Source: Azotobacter salinestris
GTDB taxonomy: Bacteria; Pseudomonadota; Gammaproteobacteria; Pseudomonadales; Pseudomonadaceae
Assembly: GCF_009363155.1 (NCBI RefSeq)
Contig: NZ_CP045302.1
Span: 4,013,001-4,077,000, forward strand
Reading direction: 5' to 3'
Length of the DNA stretch: 64,000 nucleotides
In this document: in pieces, positions 7,068 to 17,194 of the stretch
Position numbering within the stretch: the stretch's first letter is position 1
Layout of the letters: each line of letters opens with the position of its first letter
Translations under genes and position numbers: made by a program
Notes under the pieces: model-generated
Seen by the model: the letters and a program-made list of their open reading frames with translations, nothing else
Databases searched by the model: none
What the model was told of the DNA's origin: nothing

Positions 7068-8705
7068 ATGCAACTTCTCTACACCATCCTGATCATGCTG
7101 CTGGTCGTCGGCGGCACGCGCATCACTGCGCAGTTCATCCCCATCCCGCTGCCGCTCATCCAGATCGCCATCGGTGCGCTGCTGGCGGTGCCGGCGCTGG
7201 GGCTGCACGTGCGGCTCGATCCCGAGCTGTTCCTGCTGCTGTTCATCCCGCCCTTGCTGTTCGTCGACGGCTGGCGGATGCCCAAGGGCGAGTTCTGGCG
7301 GCTGCGCACGCCGATCCTGCTGCTGGCCTTCGGCCTGGTGCTGTTCACCGTGCTGGGCGCGGGCTGGCTGATCCATCTGCTGTTCCCGGGCATTCCCACG
7401 GCGGTGGCCTTCGCCCTGGCAGCGGTGCTGTCGCCCACCGATGCCGTGGCGGTGTCGGCGATCGTCCACGGCCGCCTGCCGCGCACCTTGATGAACATCC
7501 TCCAGGGCGAGGCGCTGATGAACGACGCTTCCGGCCTGGTGGCCTTCAAGTTCGCCGTGGCGGCCGCGCTGACCGGGGCCTTCTCGCCCGCCGAGGCCGG
7601 TCTGGAATTCGTCCTGGTAGCCCTCGGCGGACTGGCGGTCGGGGTCGCCCTGAGCTATGCGCTGGGGCGCTTTCGCGCCTGGATGATCGGCCTCGGCTGG
7701 GAAGAGCCGGCGCCGCACGTGATGTTCATGCTGCTGCTGCCGTTCGCCGCCTATGTGGCGGCCGAGCACCTGGGCGTCTCCGGGATTCTCTCGGCGGTGG
7801 CGGCGGGCATGATGCAGAGCCGTCTCGACCTGCTGCCGCGGCAGACCACCACGCGGCTGCTCAACCGCAGCGTCTGGGCGCTGCTGGAGTTCACCTTCAA
7901 CGGGCTGATCTTCCTGCTGCTCGGCCTGCAGCTGCCGGACATCGTCAAGGCCTCGCTGGAGGAGGGCGAGCTGCTCTGGGCGAGCGCCGGACAGCTGGCG
8001 CTCTACGTGGGCCAGGTGTACCTGGCGCTGATCCTGCTGCGCTTCGTCTGGACCTGGCTCTACTGGCTGGTGTCCGGCGCGCTGCGTCGCTGGCGCGGCC
8101 TGCCCAGCGGCTTCGCCGGGCAGTCGTCGCTGCGTCTGGCCGCGCTGCTCACCCTGAGCGGGGTGCGCGGCGCCGTGACCCTGGCCGGCGTGCTGTCGCT
8201 GCCCTTGCTGCTGGGCAATGGCGAGGCCTTCCCGCAGCGCGACCTGCTGATCTTCATCGCCGCCGGAGTGATCCTGCTGTCGCTCCTGGTCGCCACCCTC
8301 GGGTTGCCGCTGCTGCTGCGCGGTCTGCCGGCGGACAATGAGGAGGCGCGCGAGCAGGAGCTGCGGCGCCAGCGGGCGAAGACCATCGAGGCGGCGATCC
8401 GCGCCCTGGAGGCGCAGAGCGACGACCCCGGCCTGAGCCCCGAGGGCATGGCGCTGGCCGCCGAGGTCAAGGCCAGGATCATGGCCGAGTACCGCCAGCA
8501 GCTGGAGCGCGACGATTCCGGGGAGGCGCGCACGCGCCTGCGCCAGATGGATGCGCTGGAGCAGCGCCTGCGTCTGCAGGCGCTGCGCTCCCAGCGTCTG
8601 GAGCTGTACCGCCTGCGCCACCGCAACCAGGTCGACGACGACCTGCTCGGCGAGATCCTGCGCGAACTGGACATCAGCGAGGCACGGCTGTACCGCAGCA
8701 GTTGA
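7068..8705 (+). CDS. CPA1-family Na+/H+ antiporter
   Basis: A 545-residue inner-membrane protein. Residues 1-420 hold about 11-12 hydrophobic segments, then a charged cytoplasmic tail of about 120 residues rich in Arg, Glu and Gln. The signature SPTDAVAV (about 122-129) and NDASGL (about 149-154) carry the acidic residues of the ion-binding site of NhaP/YjcE-type exchangers. The family exchanges cytoplasmic Na+ (or K+) for protons in pH and salt homeostasis. No strong ribosome site precedes ATG 7068, but the next residues already start the first membrane span. It converges with dapC. An antiporter beside dapC-glnD is the usual order in Pseudomonas. Confidence 0.9.
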   Translation: MQLLYTILIMLLVVGGTRITAQFIPIPLPLIQIAIGALLAVPALGLHVRLDPELFLLLFIPPLLFVDGWRMPKGEFWRLRTPILLLAFGLVLFTVLGAGWLIHLLFPGIPTAVAFALAAVLSPTDAVAVSAIVHGRLPRTLMNILQGEALMNDASGLVAFKFAVAAALTGAFSPAEAGLEFVLVALGGLAVGVALSYALGRFRAWMIGLGWEEPAPHVMFMLLLPFAAYVAAEHLGVSGILSAVAAGMMQSRLDLLPRQTTTRLLNRSVWALLEFTFNGLIFLLLGLQLPDIVKASLEEGELLWASAGQLALYVGQVYLALILLRFVWTWLYWLVSGALRRWRGLPSGFAGQSSLRLAALLTLSGVRGAVTLAGVLSLPLLLGNGEAFPQRDLLIFIAAGVILLSLLVATLGLPLLLRGLPADNEEAREQELRRQRAKTIEAAIRALEAQSDDPGLSPEGMALAAEVKARIMAEYRQQLERDDSGEARTRLRQMDALEQRLRLQALRSQRLELYRLRHRNQVDDDLLGEILRELDISEARLYRSS

Positions 8706-8752
8706 GGGAGGGCGGACGGAGCGCCTGGGGCGCCCCGCCGACGGCGTTTGGC

Positions 8753-9949
8753 TCAGCCCGCGCGGACGAAGTCGCGGATGCGCTCGGCGGCTTCCACGCA
8801 TTCGGCCAGCGGCGCGACCAGGGCCATGCGCACGCGCTGGGCGCCGGGGTTGAGGCCGTTCACGCTGCGCGACAGATAGCTGCCCGGTACCACGGTCACG
8901 TGCTCGCGGGCGAACAGCTCGCGGGTGAAGGTCTGGTCGTCCACCGGGGTGCGTGGCCACAGGTAGAAGCTGCCGTCCGGGCGCTTGACGTCGAGCACCG
9001 GCTGCAGGATGTCCAGCACGGCGTCGAACTTCTCCCGGTACAGCACCCGGTTGGCGCGGACGTGAACTTCGTCGTTCCAGGCCGCGATGCTGGCCAGCTG
9101 GGTGGGCACCGACATGGCGCAGCCGTGATAGGTGCGGTAGAGCAGGAAGCTCTTGAGGATCTCGGCGTCGCCGGCGACGAAGCCCGAGCGCAGGCCCGGC
9201 AGGTTGGAGCGCTTGGACAGGCTGTGGAACACCACGCAGCGGCGGAAGTCGCTGCGGCCCAGCTCGGCGCAGGCGGTGAGCAGGCCGGGCGGCGGGTTCT
9301 GCTCGTCGAAGTACAGCTCGCTGTAGCACTCGTCGGCAGCGATCACGAAGTCGTGCTCGTCGGCCAGGGCGATCAGCTTCTTCAGGGTGGAAAGCGGCAC
9401 CAGGGCGCCGGTGGGGTTGCCCGGCGAGCAGAGGAACAGCAGTTGGCAGCGCTGCCAGACGTCCGCCGGCACCGCGTCGAAGTCGGGGTTGAAGCCGTTC
9501 TCCTCGAGGCACGGCAGGTAGTGCGGCGTGGCCCCGGCGAGCAGGGCCGCGCCTTCGTAGATCTGGTAGAAGGGGTTGGGGCTGACCACCAGGCCGTCGC
9601 TTGCGCGGTCCACCACGGTCTGGGTGAAGGCGAACAGCGCCTCGCGGGTGCCGTTGACCGGCAACACGTGGCGCGCCGGGTCCAGCCAGCCGGTCGGCAC
9701 CCGGAAGCGCCGCTCGCACCACTGGGTGACGGCTTCGCGCAGCGCCGGCAGGCCGAGGGTGGTGGGATAGACCGAGAGCTGCTCGAGGTTGGCGGTCAGG
9801 GCCTCGGCGACGAAGCTCGGCGAGCGGTGCTTGGGTTCGCCGATGGACAGGGCGATGGGCTTCTTGTCGGCCGGCGGCTGCACGCCGGCGAGCAGCGCGC
9901 GGAGCTTCTCGAAAGGATAGGGTTGCAGCAGGTTCAGGGCGTCGTTCAT
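8753..9949 (-). CDS. dapC: N-succinyldiaminopimelate aminotransferase
   Basis: A 398-residue fold-type I PLP aminotransferase. It makes N-succinyl-LL-2,6-diaminopimelate in the succinylase route to meso-DAP and lysine. The PLP lysine lies in SLSKRSNLPGLRSG near residue 244, with the usual SPGNPTGA and AADECYSELYF motifs before it. The N-terminus MNDALNLLQPYPFEKLRAL is typical of the pseudomonad enzyme. It lies downstream of glnD on the same strand; the 70-base gap holds a long GC-rich hairpin. The function is assigned from the family look and the glnD neighbour, which marks DapC rather than a general aspartate aminotransferase. Confidence 0.9.
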   Translation of the reverse strand: MNDALNLLQPYPFEKLRALLAGVQPPADKKPIALSIGEPKHRSPSFVAEALTANLEQLSVYPTTLGLPALREAVTQWCERRFRVPTGWLDPARHVLPVNGTREALFAFTQTVVDRASDGLVVSPNPFYQIYEGAALLAGATPHYLPCLEENGFNPDFDAVPADVWQRCQLLFLCSPGNPTGALVPLSTLKKLIALADEHDFVIAADECYSELYFDEQNPPPGLLTACAELGRSDFRRCVVFHSLSKRSNLPGLRSGFVAGDAEILKSFLLYRTYHGCAMSVPTQLASIAAWNDEVHVRANRVLYREKFDAVLDILQPVLDVKRPDGSFYLWPRTPVDDQTFTRELFAREHVTVVPGSYLSRSVNGLNPGAQRVRMALVAPLAECVEAAERIRDFVRAG

Positions 9950-9973
9950 GGGGCTTTCCTGGTGGCCGCAGGC

Positions 9974-10005
9974 GGCGGCCGCCCGTGGCTTCGGGGCGGG
10001 CCGCC
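9974..10005 (-). repeat. GC-rich stem-loop between glnD and dapC
   Basis: GGCGGCCGCCC (9974-9984) pairs with GGGC-g-GGCCGCC (9994-10005), an 11-bp stem with one bulged base and a nine-base loop. It lies after the glnD stop and just before the dapC ribosome site on the minus strand. No T-run follows, so it is not a classical terminator. It may trim or stabilise the processed mRNA or limit readthrough. Confidence 0.45.
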
Positions 10006-10019
10006 GTCTGCTTCAAGGT

Positions 10020-12719
10020 TCAGATGCTGATCCGGCTCGGCTGGATGTGGCTGTCGCCATCGGCCAGCTGTTCGACGATCGCCAGCTGCAGGCGGGCGCA
10101 GAACTCCGGATCTGACAGCGGCTGGTGGTGCGCGTCGGTGACGAAGAACACGTCCTCGATCCGCTCGCCCAGGGTGGCGATCTTGGCGTTCTGCAGCGAC
10201 AGGTCGAAGTCCAGGAAGATCTTGCCGATCCGCGCCAGCAGGCCGGGGCGGTCCGGGGCGATGATCTCGAGGATGGTCACCGGGCGCAGGGCATCGTTGT
10301 GGATGGTGACCTGTGGCGCGAAGGCGAAGTGCTTGAGCTGGCGCGGCACGCGGCGCTGGATGATGGTGGGGTAGTCGGCCGGGTTGCGCAGGGCCTCCAC
10401 CAGCCCCTGGCGGATCTCCTTGATGCGCGCCGGGTTGTTGCCGATCGAGCCGCCGTCGGCGTCGAGCACTATGTAGGTGTCGAGGGTGAACTGGCTGGTC
10501 GAGGTGATGATGCGGGCGTCGTGGATGCTCAGGTTGAGCTGGTCCATGGCGGCCACGGTCACGGCGAAGAAGTCGTGCTGATCCGGTGCGTAGATGAAGA
10601 TCTGGGTGGCGCCCTCGAATTCGCGCTGGGTGGTTTCCTTGATCAGCACCAGCGGTCCGCCGTTGCTCGGGTGCTGCAGGATCGCCTCGGTGTGCCAGGC
10701 GATGTCGTTGGAGGTGTGGCGCAGGAAGTAGTCGTCGCCCAGCTGCGTCCAGAGGTGTTCGGCGTCGTCGGGGTCGGTGCCGCTGCGCACCAGGATGTCC
10801 AGCGCGGCGTTCTGCGTCTGGCGGATCTGCTCCTCGCGGGCGACCGGCTGCTCCAGGCCGCGGCGCAGGGCATGCTTTGTCTCGGTGTAGAGCTGGCGCA
10901 GCAGGCTGGCCCGCCAGGAGTTCCAGAGGGTCGGGTTGGTGGCGTTGATGTCCGCCACGGTCAGCACGTAGAGGTAGTCCAGGTAGGTCTGGTCGCGGAC
11001 CTTCTGGGCGAAGTCGAAGATCACCTGCGGGTCGGAGAGGTCCTTGCGCTGGGCGGTGGTCGACATCAGCAGGTGGTTGCGCACCAGCCAGACGATCAGT
11101 TGGGTATCCCAGCCCGGCAGCTGGTGGCGCTGGCAGAAGGCCAGGGCGTCGGCGGCGCCGAGGTCCGAATGGTCGCCGCCGCGGCCCTTGCCGATATCGT
11201 GGTAGAGCCCGGCCAGGTAGACCAGTTCGGGCTTGGGCAGCTTCTCGATCAGCTTGCTGGCCAGCGGGTATTTTTCCGCCAGTTCCGGCCAGAAGAGTTT
11301 GCGCAGGTTCTTGATCAGGTGCAGGGTGTGGGCGTCGACCGTATAGATGTGGAACAGGTCGTGCTGCATCTGGCCGACGATATGGCCGAACTCCGGCAGA
11401 TAGCGCCCGAGGATGCCGTAGCGGTTCATGCGCCGCAGGTTGCGGTGGATGCCCTGGCGGCTCTTGAACAGCTCGATGAACAGGCCGGTGTTGTGGGGAT
11501 CGCGGCGGAAGGCATCGTCGATCAGGTAGCGGTGGTCGCGCAGCAGGCGGATGGTGTCGGCGCGCACGCCGCGGATTTCCGGGTGCCGAGCCAGCAGCAC
11601 GAAGATCTCCAGGAGGGCGGAAGGGGTTTCCTGGAAGACCTTGCCGTGGGTGATCTCCAGATAGCCGTCGCGTACCTGGAAGCGCTCGTTCAGCGGCTCG
11701 ACGCGCCCGGCGCTGTCGCCGGGCAGGATGACCTCCTCGAAGTGCTGGAAGACCAGCTCGGTCAGCTCGGCGATGCCCATCACCACCCGGTAGTACTTCT
11801 GCATGAAGCGCTCGACGGCGAGCTTGGCGTCGCTGTCCTCGTAGCCGAGCAGGCCGGCGATCTGCCGCTGCAGGTCGAACAGCAGACGGTCCTCGGCGCG
11901 TCCGGCGAGCATGTGCAGGGCGTAGCGCACCTTCCAGAGGAACTCCTGGGAGGCGGCGAGCAGGGTGTATTCGCTTTCCAGCAGGAAGCCCTGGCCGACC
12001 ATGGCGTGCAGGTTGATGGTGCCGAACTGGCGGCGGGCGATCCAGAGAAGGGTCTGGATGTCGCGCAGGCCGCCGGGCGAGCCCTTGACGTTGGGTTCGA
12101 GGTTGTATTCGGTGTCGTTGTAGCGGGCGTGACGGGCCTTCTGCTCGTCGCGCTTGGCGAGGAAGAAGGCCCGGCTCGGCCACATCCGCTGCGCGCTGGT
12201 GACTTCCTGCATGCGCTGGCGCAGGTGTTCGGGGCCGGCGAGGGTGCGGCTTTCCATCAGGTTGGTGATCACCGTCAGGTCGGCCTGCGCCTCCTCGGCG
12301 CACTCGGCCAGCGAGCGCACGCTCTGCCCGACTTCCAGGCCGATGTCCCAGAGCAGGGTGAGAAAGCCCTCGATCGGCTCGCGGAAGACCTCATGATCCG
12401 CGCCGTCCATCAGGATCAGCAGGTCGATGTCCGAGTAGGGGTGCAGCTCGCCGCGGCCGTAGCCGCCGACGGCGATCAGGGCGATGTCGGCGTCCTCGCT
12501 CCAGTCGAAGCGGTTCCAGGCCAGGGCGAGAATCTGGTCGACGAACCAGGCCCGGTCCTCGATCAGCCGGCGGATGTCGCGGCCTTCCCGGAAGCGTGCG
12601 TCGAGCACCTCCCGGGCGCGCCGCAGGGCCTTCTTGAAGGCGGGGATGGGACTGGACTTCAGGGCCAGCTCGGCCTGGAACTGGCCAGGGTCGAACAACT
12701 CGGGATCCACCTGCGGCAT
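10020..12719 (-). CDS. glnD: Bifunctional uridylyltransferase/uridylyl-removing enzyme (PII sensor)
   Basis: An 899-residue cytosolic nitrogen sensor that uridylylates PII when glutamine is low and deuridylylates it when glutamine is high. Residues 80-103 carry the nucleotidyltransferase motif [19 protein letters not shown]. The HD hydrolase motif [13 protein letters not shown] lies near residue 505. Two ACT domains fill the last 200 residues ([20 protein letters not shown], then [19 protein letters not shown]). Length equals the Pseudomonas/Azotobacter family. In Azotobacter GlnD is needed, through PII, for NifA activity, so the gene matters for nitrogen fixation as well as assimilation. It sits between map and dapC, the standard order. 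Confidence 0.97.
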   Translation of the reverse strand: MPQVDPELFDPGQFQAELALKSSPIPAFKKALRRAREVLDARFREGRDIRRLIEDRAWFVDQILALAWNRFDWSEDADIALIAVGGYGRGELHPYSDIDLLILMDGADHEVFREPIEGFLTLLWDIGLEVGQSVRSLAECAEEAQADLTVITNLMESRTLAGPEHLRQRMQEVTSAQRMWPSRAFFLAKRDEQKARHARYNDTEYNLEPNVKGSPGGLRDIQTLLWIARRQFGTINLHAMVGQGFLLESEYTLLAASQEFLWKVRYALHMLAGRAEDRLLFDLQRQIAGLLGYEDSDAKLAVERFMQKYYRVVMGIAELTELVFQHFEEVILPGDSAGRVEPLNERFQVRDGYLEITHGKVFQETPSALLEIFVLLARHPEIRGVRADTIRLLRDHRYLIDDAFRRDPHNTGLFIELFKSRQGIHRNLRRMNRYGILGRYLPEFGHIVGQMQHDLFHIYTVDAHTLHLIKNLRKLFWPELAEKYPLASKLIEKLPKPELVYLAGLYHDIGKGRGGDHSDLGAADALAFCQRHQLPGWDTQLIVWLVRNHLLMSTTAQRKDLSDPQVIFDFAQKVRDQTYLDYLYVLTVADINATNPTLWNSWRASLLRQLYTETKHALRRGLEQPVAREEQIRQTQNAALDILVRSGTDPDDAEHLWTQLGDDYFLRHTSNDIAWHTEAILQHPSNGGPLVLIKETTQREFEGATQIFIYAPDQHDFFAVTVAAMDQLNLSIHDARIITSTSQFTLDTYIVLDADGGSIGNNPARIKEIRQGLVEALRNPADYPTIIQRRVPRQLKHFAFAPQVTIHNDALRPVTILEIIAPDRPGLLARIGKIFLDFDLSLQNAKIATLGERIEDVFFVTDAHHQPLSDPEFCARLQLAIVEQLADGDSHIQPSRISI

Positions 12720-12766
12720 GGCGTCACCTTTCTACTGCGGTCGGATATTCATGGGCCGGTACGGGA

Positions 12767-13549
12767 TCAGCGCGGCGTGCGGGCAAGGGTGTCGTCGCGG
12801 CGCAGGGTCAGGACCTCGTAGCCGTCGGCGGTGACCAGTACGGTGTGCTCCCACTGGGCGGAGAGCTTGCGGTCCTTGGTGATGGCGGTCCAGCCGTCGC
12901 CGAGCAGGCGGGTTTCCGCGCGTCCCTGGTTGATCATCGGCTCGATGGTGAAGGTCATGCCTTCCTTGAGCTCCAGACCGGTGCCGGCACGGCCGTAGTG
13001 GAGCACCTGGGGCTCCTCGTGGAACACCGCGCCGATGCCGTGTCCGCAGTATTCGCGGACCACCGAGAAGCCGTTCTTCTCGGCGTGCTTCTGGATCGCC
13101 TCGCCGATGTCGCCCAGGTGGGCGCCCGGGCGCACCAGTTCGATGCCTTTGTACAGGCATTCCTGGGTCACCTGGCACAGGCGTCTCGCCCAATCCGGGG
13201 TGTTGCCGACCAGGAACATCATGCTGGTGTCGCCGTGATAGCCGTCCTTGATCACGGTGATGTCGAGGTTGACGATGTCGCCGTCCTTCAGCGGCTTGTC
13301 GTTGGGGATGCCGTGGCAGACCACATGGTTGACCGAGGTGCAGATCGACTTGGGAAAGCCCTTGTAGTTGAGCGGGGCGGGAATGGCGTGCTGCACATTG
13401 ACAATATGGTCGTGGCAGATGCGGTCCAGTTCCTCGGTGGTGACGCCCGGCCTGACGTGTTCGCCGATCATTTCCAGCACCTCGGCGGCCAGGTGGCCGG
13501 CTGCGCGCATTTTTTCGATTTCCTCGGGCGTCTTGATGGTGACGGTCAT
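12767..13549 (-). CDS. map: Methionine aminopeptidase, type I
   Basis: A 260-residue metalloprotease that removes the initiator methionine from nascent proteins. Metal-ligand motifs are in order: NLDITVIKDGYHGDTSMMF (two Asp), YCGHGIGAVFHEEP (His), FTIEPMIN (Glu) and SAQWEHTVLVT (Glu). The start at 13549 (MTVTIKTPEEIEKMR) was chosen over an ATG 21 codons upstream because it matches the family N-terminus and has GAGAG just ahead. It is divergent from rpsB; the 273-base gap carries both promoters. Confidence 0.95.
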   Translation of the reverse strand: MTVTIKTPEEIEKMRAAGHLAAEVLEMIGEHVRPGVTTEELDRICHDHIVNVQHAIPAPLNYKGFPKSICTSVNHVVCHGIPNDKPLKDGDIVNLDITVIKDGYHGDTSMMFLVGNTPDWARRLCQVTQECLYKGIELVRPGAHLGDIGEAIQKHAEKNGFSVVREYCGHGIGAVFHEEPQVLHYGRAGTGLELKEGMTFTIEPMINQGRAETRLLGDGWTAITKDRKLSAQWEHTVLVTADGYEVLTLRRDDTLARTPR

Positions 13550-13678
13550 GCGGACTCTCTCTCGGCGCCTGAGGCGCGGGGCATACGTTCGGAAGGCGCG
13601 ATGATAAACCAAATTGCCCGCGTGCCGCGCGGAAGGCAGGGGCTGTCATCTGTCAGCCGGTAGCCTGCGGTCGGCTTT

Positions 13679-13689
13679 TATGCTATAAA
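13679..13689 (+). promoter_or_regulatory. Candidate rpsB -10 region
   Basis: The sequence TATGCTATAAA followed by a GC-rich CGCGCCGC stretch resembles a sigma-70 -10 element with the GC-rich discriminator usual for stringently controlled ribosomal-protein promoters. No convincing -35 was found. It lies 134-144 bases before rpsB, leaving room for the long leader usual for rpsB autoregulation. Confidence 0.35.
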
Positions 13690-13822
13690 ACGCGCCGCTC
13701 GGCGGACTTGTCGTTCGCGAGCACCAAACCCCACACACGTATCGGCACGGTATCCTGGGTGCCCGCAAGGGTTGGATATCGGGATGCGTGGAGGCTTAAC
13801 CCGACTCGATCGAGGAATTGAA

Positions 13823-14563
13823 ATGTCCCAAGTCAATATGCGCGACATGCTGAAGGCCGGTTGCCACTTCGGCCACCAGACCCGTTACTGGAACCCGAAG
13901 ATGGGCAAGTACATCTTCGGTGCGCGCAACAAGATTCACATCATCAACCTGGAAAAGACCCTGCCGATGTTCAACGAAGCCCTGAGCTTCGTCGAGAAGC
14001 TGGCAGCGGGCAAGAACAAGATCCTGTTCGTCGGCACCAAGCGTTCCGCCGGCAAGCTGGTCCGTGAAGAGGCCGCCCGTTGCGGCATGCCCTACGTCGA
14101 CCACCGCTGGCTGGGCGGCATGCTGACCAACTACAAGACCATTCGCGCTTCCATCAAGCGTCTGCGCGAACTGGAAACCCAGTCCCAGGACGGCACCTTC
14201 GCCAAGCTGACCAAGAAAGAGGCGCTGATGCGCACTCGCGATCTGGAGAAGCTGGAGCGCAGCCTGGGCGGCATCAAGGAGATGGGCGGTCTGCCGGACG
14301 CCATGTTCGTGATCGACGTCGACCACGAGCGCATCGCCATCTCCGAAGCCAACAAGCTGGGCATTCCGGTCATCGGCGTGGTCGATACCAACAGCAGCCC
14401 CGAGGGCGTCGACTACATCATCCCGGGTAACGACGACGCCATCCGCGCCGTGCAGCTGTACCTGAGCGCCGTGGCCGATGCCGTGCTGCGTGGTCGTCAG
14501 AACGCCGGCGCCGGTGACGAGTTCGTCGAGGAAGTTGCTGCCTCCGAGGCTGCGGAAGGCTAA
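13823..14563 (+). CDS. rpsB: 30S ribosomal protein S2
   Basis: A 246-residue protein of the small subunit, bound on the solvent side near S1. The N-terminus [20 protein letters not shown] and the segments [15 protein letters not shown] and [15 protein letters not shown] are family hallmarks. ATG 13823 follows GAGGAATTG. An upstream in-frame codon at 13772 was rejected because the added 17 residues do not fit the family. It is followed by a strong hairpin before tsf, the usual rpsB-tsf pair. Expression is likely autoregulated by S2 through the 5' leader, from family knowledge. Confidence 0.98.
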   Translation: MSQVNMRDMLKAGCHFGHQTRYWNPKMGKYIFGARNKIHIINLEKTLPMFNEALSFVEKLAAGKNKILFVGTKRSAGKLVREEAARCGMPYVDHRWLGGMLTNYKTIRASIKRLRELETQSQDGTFAKLTKKEALMRTRDLEKLERSLGGIKEMGGLPDAMFVIDVDHERIAISEANKLGIPVIGVVDTNSSPEGVDYIIPGNDDAIRAVQLYLSAVADAVLRGRQNAGAGDEFVEEVAASEAAEG

Positions 14564-14596
14564 GCGCGGGGCGCCAGGCGGTACCCGCTGCGCAAG

Positions 14597-14619
14597 AAAG
14601 GGGGCTAGGCCCCCTTTTT
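14597..14619 (+). terminator. Intrinsic terminator or attenuator between rpsB and tsf
   Basis: AAAGGGGG pairs with CCCCCTTT around a short loop and is followed by TT. The hairpin lies 34 bases after rpsB and 81 before tsf. In enterobacteria a similar hairpin partly terminates rpsB mRNA so that tsf is made at a lower level. Confidence 0.8.
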
Positions 14620-14699
14620 GCCACTTTTACATTTGAAGATCGGAAACGCCCGGCCCAGCGGGCGGAATGGTTGAAAACCTTTTCAAGAGGATTGCGAAC

Positions 14700-15569
14700 A
14701 TGGCAGAGATTACCGCGGCGCTGGTCAAGGAACTGCGCGAGCGCACCGGCCAGGGCATGATGGAGTGCAAGAAGGCTCTGGTCGCCGCCGGTGGCGACAT
14801 CGAGAAGGCCATCGACGACATGCGTGCCTCTGGCGCAATCAAGGCTGCCAAGAAGGCCGGCAACATCGCCGCCGAAGGCTCCATCGCGGTCAAGGTGTCC
14901 GACGACAACAAGGCGGCCGTGATCATCGAGGTCAATGCCCAGACCGACTTCCTGGCCCTGCAGGACGACTTCAAGGCGTTCGTGGCCGACAGCCTCGAGA
15001 AGGCCTTTGCCGGCAAGCTGACCGACGCCGCTCCGCTGGTCGCGGCCCAGGAGCCGGCTCGCGAGGCTCTGGTGGCCAAGTGCGGCGAGAACGTCAACAT
15101 CCGCCGTCTGACCCGTGTCGAGGGCGACGTGGTGGGGGCCTATCTGCATGGTCACCGCATCGGTGTTCTGGTCAGCCTGAAGGGCGGCAGCGCCGAGCTG
15201 GCCAAGGAAATCGCCATGCACGTGGCGGCCAGCAACCCGCAGTTCCTGGACCCGTCCCAGGTGTCCGAGGAGGCGGTCGCCAAGGAGAAGGAGATCTTCC
15301 TGGCGCTGAACGCCGACAAGATCGCCGGCAAGCCGGAAAACATCGTCGAGAACATGGTCAAGGGTCGCATCAACAAGTTCCTCGCCGAAGCCAGCCTGGT
15401 CGAGCAGCCGTTCGTCAAGGATCCGGAAGTCAAGGTGGGCGATCTGGCCAAGAAGGCCGGGGCCGAAATCGTCTCCTTCGTCCGCTACGAAGTGGGTGAG
15501 GGCATCGAGAAGGCCGAAGTCGACTTCGCTGCCGAAGTGGCTGCCCAGCTCGCTGCCAGCAAGCAATAA
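14700..15569 (+). CDS. tsf: Elongation factor Ts
   Basis: A 289-residue guanine nucleotide exchange factor that recycles EF-Tu. The N-terminal UBA-like domain has the signature [16 protein letters not shown] (residues 12-27), followed by the core ([15 protein letters not shown] near 80) and the dimerisation region. ATG 14700 follows AAGAGGATTGCGAAC. An ATG 33 bases upstream in frame lacks the family N-terminus [12 protein letters not shown]. Length fits the Pseudomonas protein. It is separated from pyrH by 305 bases. Confidence 0.98.
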   Translation: MAEITAALVKELRERTGQGMMECKKALVAAGGDIEKAIDDMRASGAIKAAKKAGNIAAEGSIAVKVSDDNKAAVIIEVNAQTDFLALQDDFKAFVADSLEKAFAGKLTDAAPLVAAQEPAREALVAKCGENVNIRRLTRVEGDVVGAYLHGHRIGVLVSLKGGSAELAKEIAMHVAASNPQFLDPSQVSEEAVAKEKEIFLALNADKIAGKPENIVENMVKGRINKFLAEASLVEQPFVKDPEVKVGDLAKKAGAEIVSFVRYEVGEGIEKAEVDFAAEVAAQLAASKQ

Positions 15570-15874
15570 GACGGCTTCGACTCCGTCGTCCCGACAAGAG
15601 GCTGCCCGCTCGCGCGTGCGGCCTCTTTGTCGAATGGCGGCCCGCGGTTTGCCGGTCCGGCGCCCGACGGCTCGGGACATGGCGATGGGTGATATTGCTG
15701 GCCGCAGCACCGGAGTCGGTCGTCAAACCAATTTGCAGGCAGCCGGGGCAACTGGGGCAGCCGCTTCGCCAGCCGCTTCCCGGCCGTCGGTCCGCGCTGG
15801 CTGCGGTGCAGGGCAACGGCAGGCACGCGTGCCTGTTTCGACTGATACAGATAGAGCCGCAGGAGAGATACGCA
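15570..15874 (+). other. 305-base gap between tsf and pyrH
   Basis: No convincing gene. It holds a terminator-like hairpin (15593-15631) in the first 65 bases. The rest (about 240 bases) presumably carries the pyrH promoter, but I cannot pick a convincing -35/-10 pair. The ribosome site AGGAGAG for pyrH is at the right end. Confidence 0.6.
15593..15631 (+). terminator. Hairpin after tsf, probable terminator
   Basis: GACAAGAGG (15593-15601) pairs with CCTCTTTGTC (15622-15631) with one bulged base, around a GC-rich 20-base loop that can itself pair further. A three-T run lies in the 3' arm. It is a plausible end for the rpsB-tsf transcript. Confidence 0.55.
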
Positions 15875-16624
15875 ATGGCCCAGCAGGTGAGTGGTCGTCA
15901 ACCTCGCTATAAACGCATTCTGCTCAAGCTCAGCGGCGAAGCTTTGATGGGCTCCGAAGAGTTCGGCATCGATCCCAAGGTACTGGACCGCATGGCGCTG
16001 GAGGTCGGTCAACTGGTCGGCATCGGCGTGCAGGTCGGCCTGGTGATCGGCGGCGGCAACCTGTTCCGCGGCGCCGCGCTGTCCGCCGCGGGCATGGACC
16101 GGGTCACGGGCGACCACATGGGGATGCTGGCCACGGTGATGAACGCCCTGGCCATGCGCGATGCCCTCGAGCGCTCCAATATTCCGGCGACCGTCATGTC
16201 GGCGATCTCCATGGTCGGGGTGACCGATCACTACGACCGACGCAAGGCCATGCGCCATCTGGTTTCCGGCGAAGTAGTGATTTTTGCCGCGGGAACCGGC
16301 AATCCCTTCTTCACCACGGACTCGGCCGCCTGCCTGCGTGCCATCGAGGTCGATGCCGACCTGGTACTCAAGGCCACCAAGGTGGATGGTGTCTATACGG
16401 CTGATCCCTTCAAGGATCCGAATGCCGAGAAGTTCGAGTACCTGACCTACGACGAGGTGCTGGATCGCAAGCTGGGCGTGATGGATCTGACCGCCATTTG
16501 TCTATGTCGCGATCACAAGATGCCGCTGCGCGTCTTCAATATGAACAAGCCGGGAGCCCTGCTGAACATCGTGGTCGGCGGTGCTGAAGGAACCCTGATC
16601 GAGGAAAGCAAGCATGATCAATGA
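15875..16624 (+). CDS. pyrH: UMP kinase
   Basis: A 249-residue amino-acid-kinase-fold enzyme that converts UMP to UDP, allosterically controlled by GTP and UTP. Motifs are [13 protein letters not shown] (residues 13-25), [10 protein letters not shown] and [22 protein letters not shown] 15875 has AGGAGAG ten bases upstream; the in-frame upstream extension does not resemble the family. It overlaps frr by 11 bases, so the two are translated together. Confidence 0.97.
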   Translation: MAQQVSGRQPRYKRILLKLSGEALMGSEEFGIDPKVLDRMALEVGQLVGIGVQVGLVIGGGNLFRGAALSAAGMDRVTGDHMGMLATVMNALAMRDALERSNIPATVMSAISMVGVTDHYDRRKAMRHLVSGEVVIFAAGTGNPFFTTDSAACLRAIEVDADLVLKATKVDGVYTADPFKDPNAEKFEYLTYDEVLDRKLGVMDLTAICLCRDHKMPLRVFNMNKPGALLNIVVGGAEGTLIEESKHDQ

Positions 16625-17171
16625 GATCAAGAAGGACGCGCAGGCGCGCATGAAGAAGAGTCTGGAGTCGCTGGAGCACGCCTTCGCCAAGATTCGTACC
16701 GGTCGGGCCCACCCGAGCATCCTGGATGGCGTCATGGTTTCCTACTACGGTGCCGATACCCCGCTGCGCCAGGTCGCCAACGTGGTCGCCGAGGATGCGC
16801 GCACCCTGGCCCTGACCGTGTTCGACAAAAGCATGATCCAGGCTGTGGAAAAGGCCATCATGACCTCCGATCTGGGGCTCAATCCGGCGACTGCCGGCAC
16901 CACCATTCGCGTGCCGATGCCGGCTCTGACCGAGGAAACCCGCAAGGGCTATACCCGCCAGGCGCGCGCCGAGGCGGAAAACGCCCGCGTCGCGGTGCGC
17001 AACATCCGCCGCGATGCCCTGGCCCAGCTCAAGGACCTGGTCAAGGAGAAGGAGATCAGCGAGGACGACGAGCGCCGTGCGGCCGATGAGGTGCAGAAGC
17101 TCACCGACAAGGCCATCGCCGAGGTCGACAAGGCGCTGGAGGCCAAGGAGGCCGACCTGATGGCCGTGTAG
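16614..17171 (+). CDS. frr: Ribosome recycling factor
   Basis: A 185-residue tRNA-shaped factor that, with EF-G, splits post-termination ribosomes. The sequence [34 protein letters not shown] and [15 protein letters not shown] is characteristic. Length is exactly that of the family. The start lies inside pyrH, and uppS follows after 23 bases, so pyrH-frr-uppS-cdsA-dxr form one transcription unit. Confidence 0.98.
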   Translation: MINEIKKDAQARMKKSLESLEHAFAKIRTGRAHPSILDGVMVSYYGADTPLRQVANVVAEDARTLALTVFDKSMIQAVEKAIMTSDLGLNPATAGTTIRVPMPALTEETRKGYTRQARAEAENARVAVRNIRRDALAQLKDLVKEKEISEDDERRAADEVQKLTDKAIAEVDKALEAKEADLMAV

Positions 17172-17194
17172 TCGCGGCTGCTACGGGAAATTTC

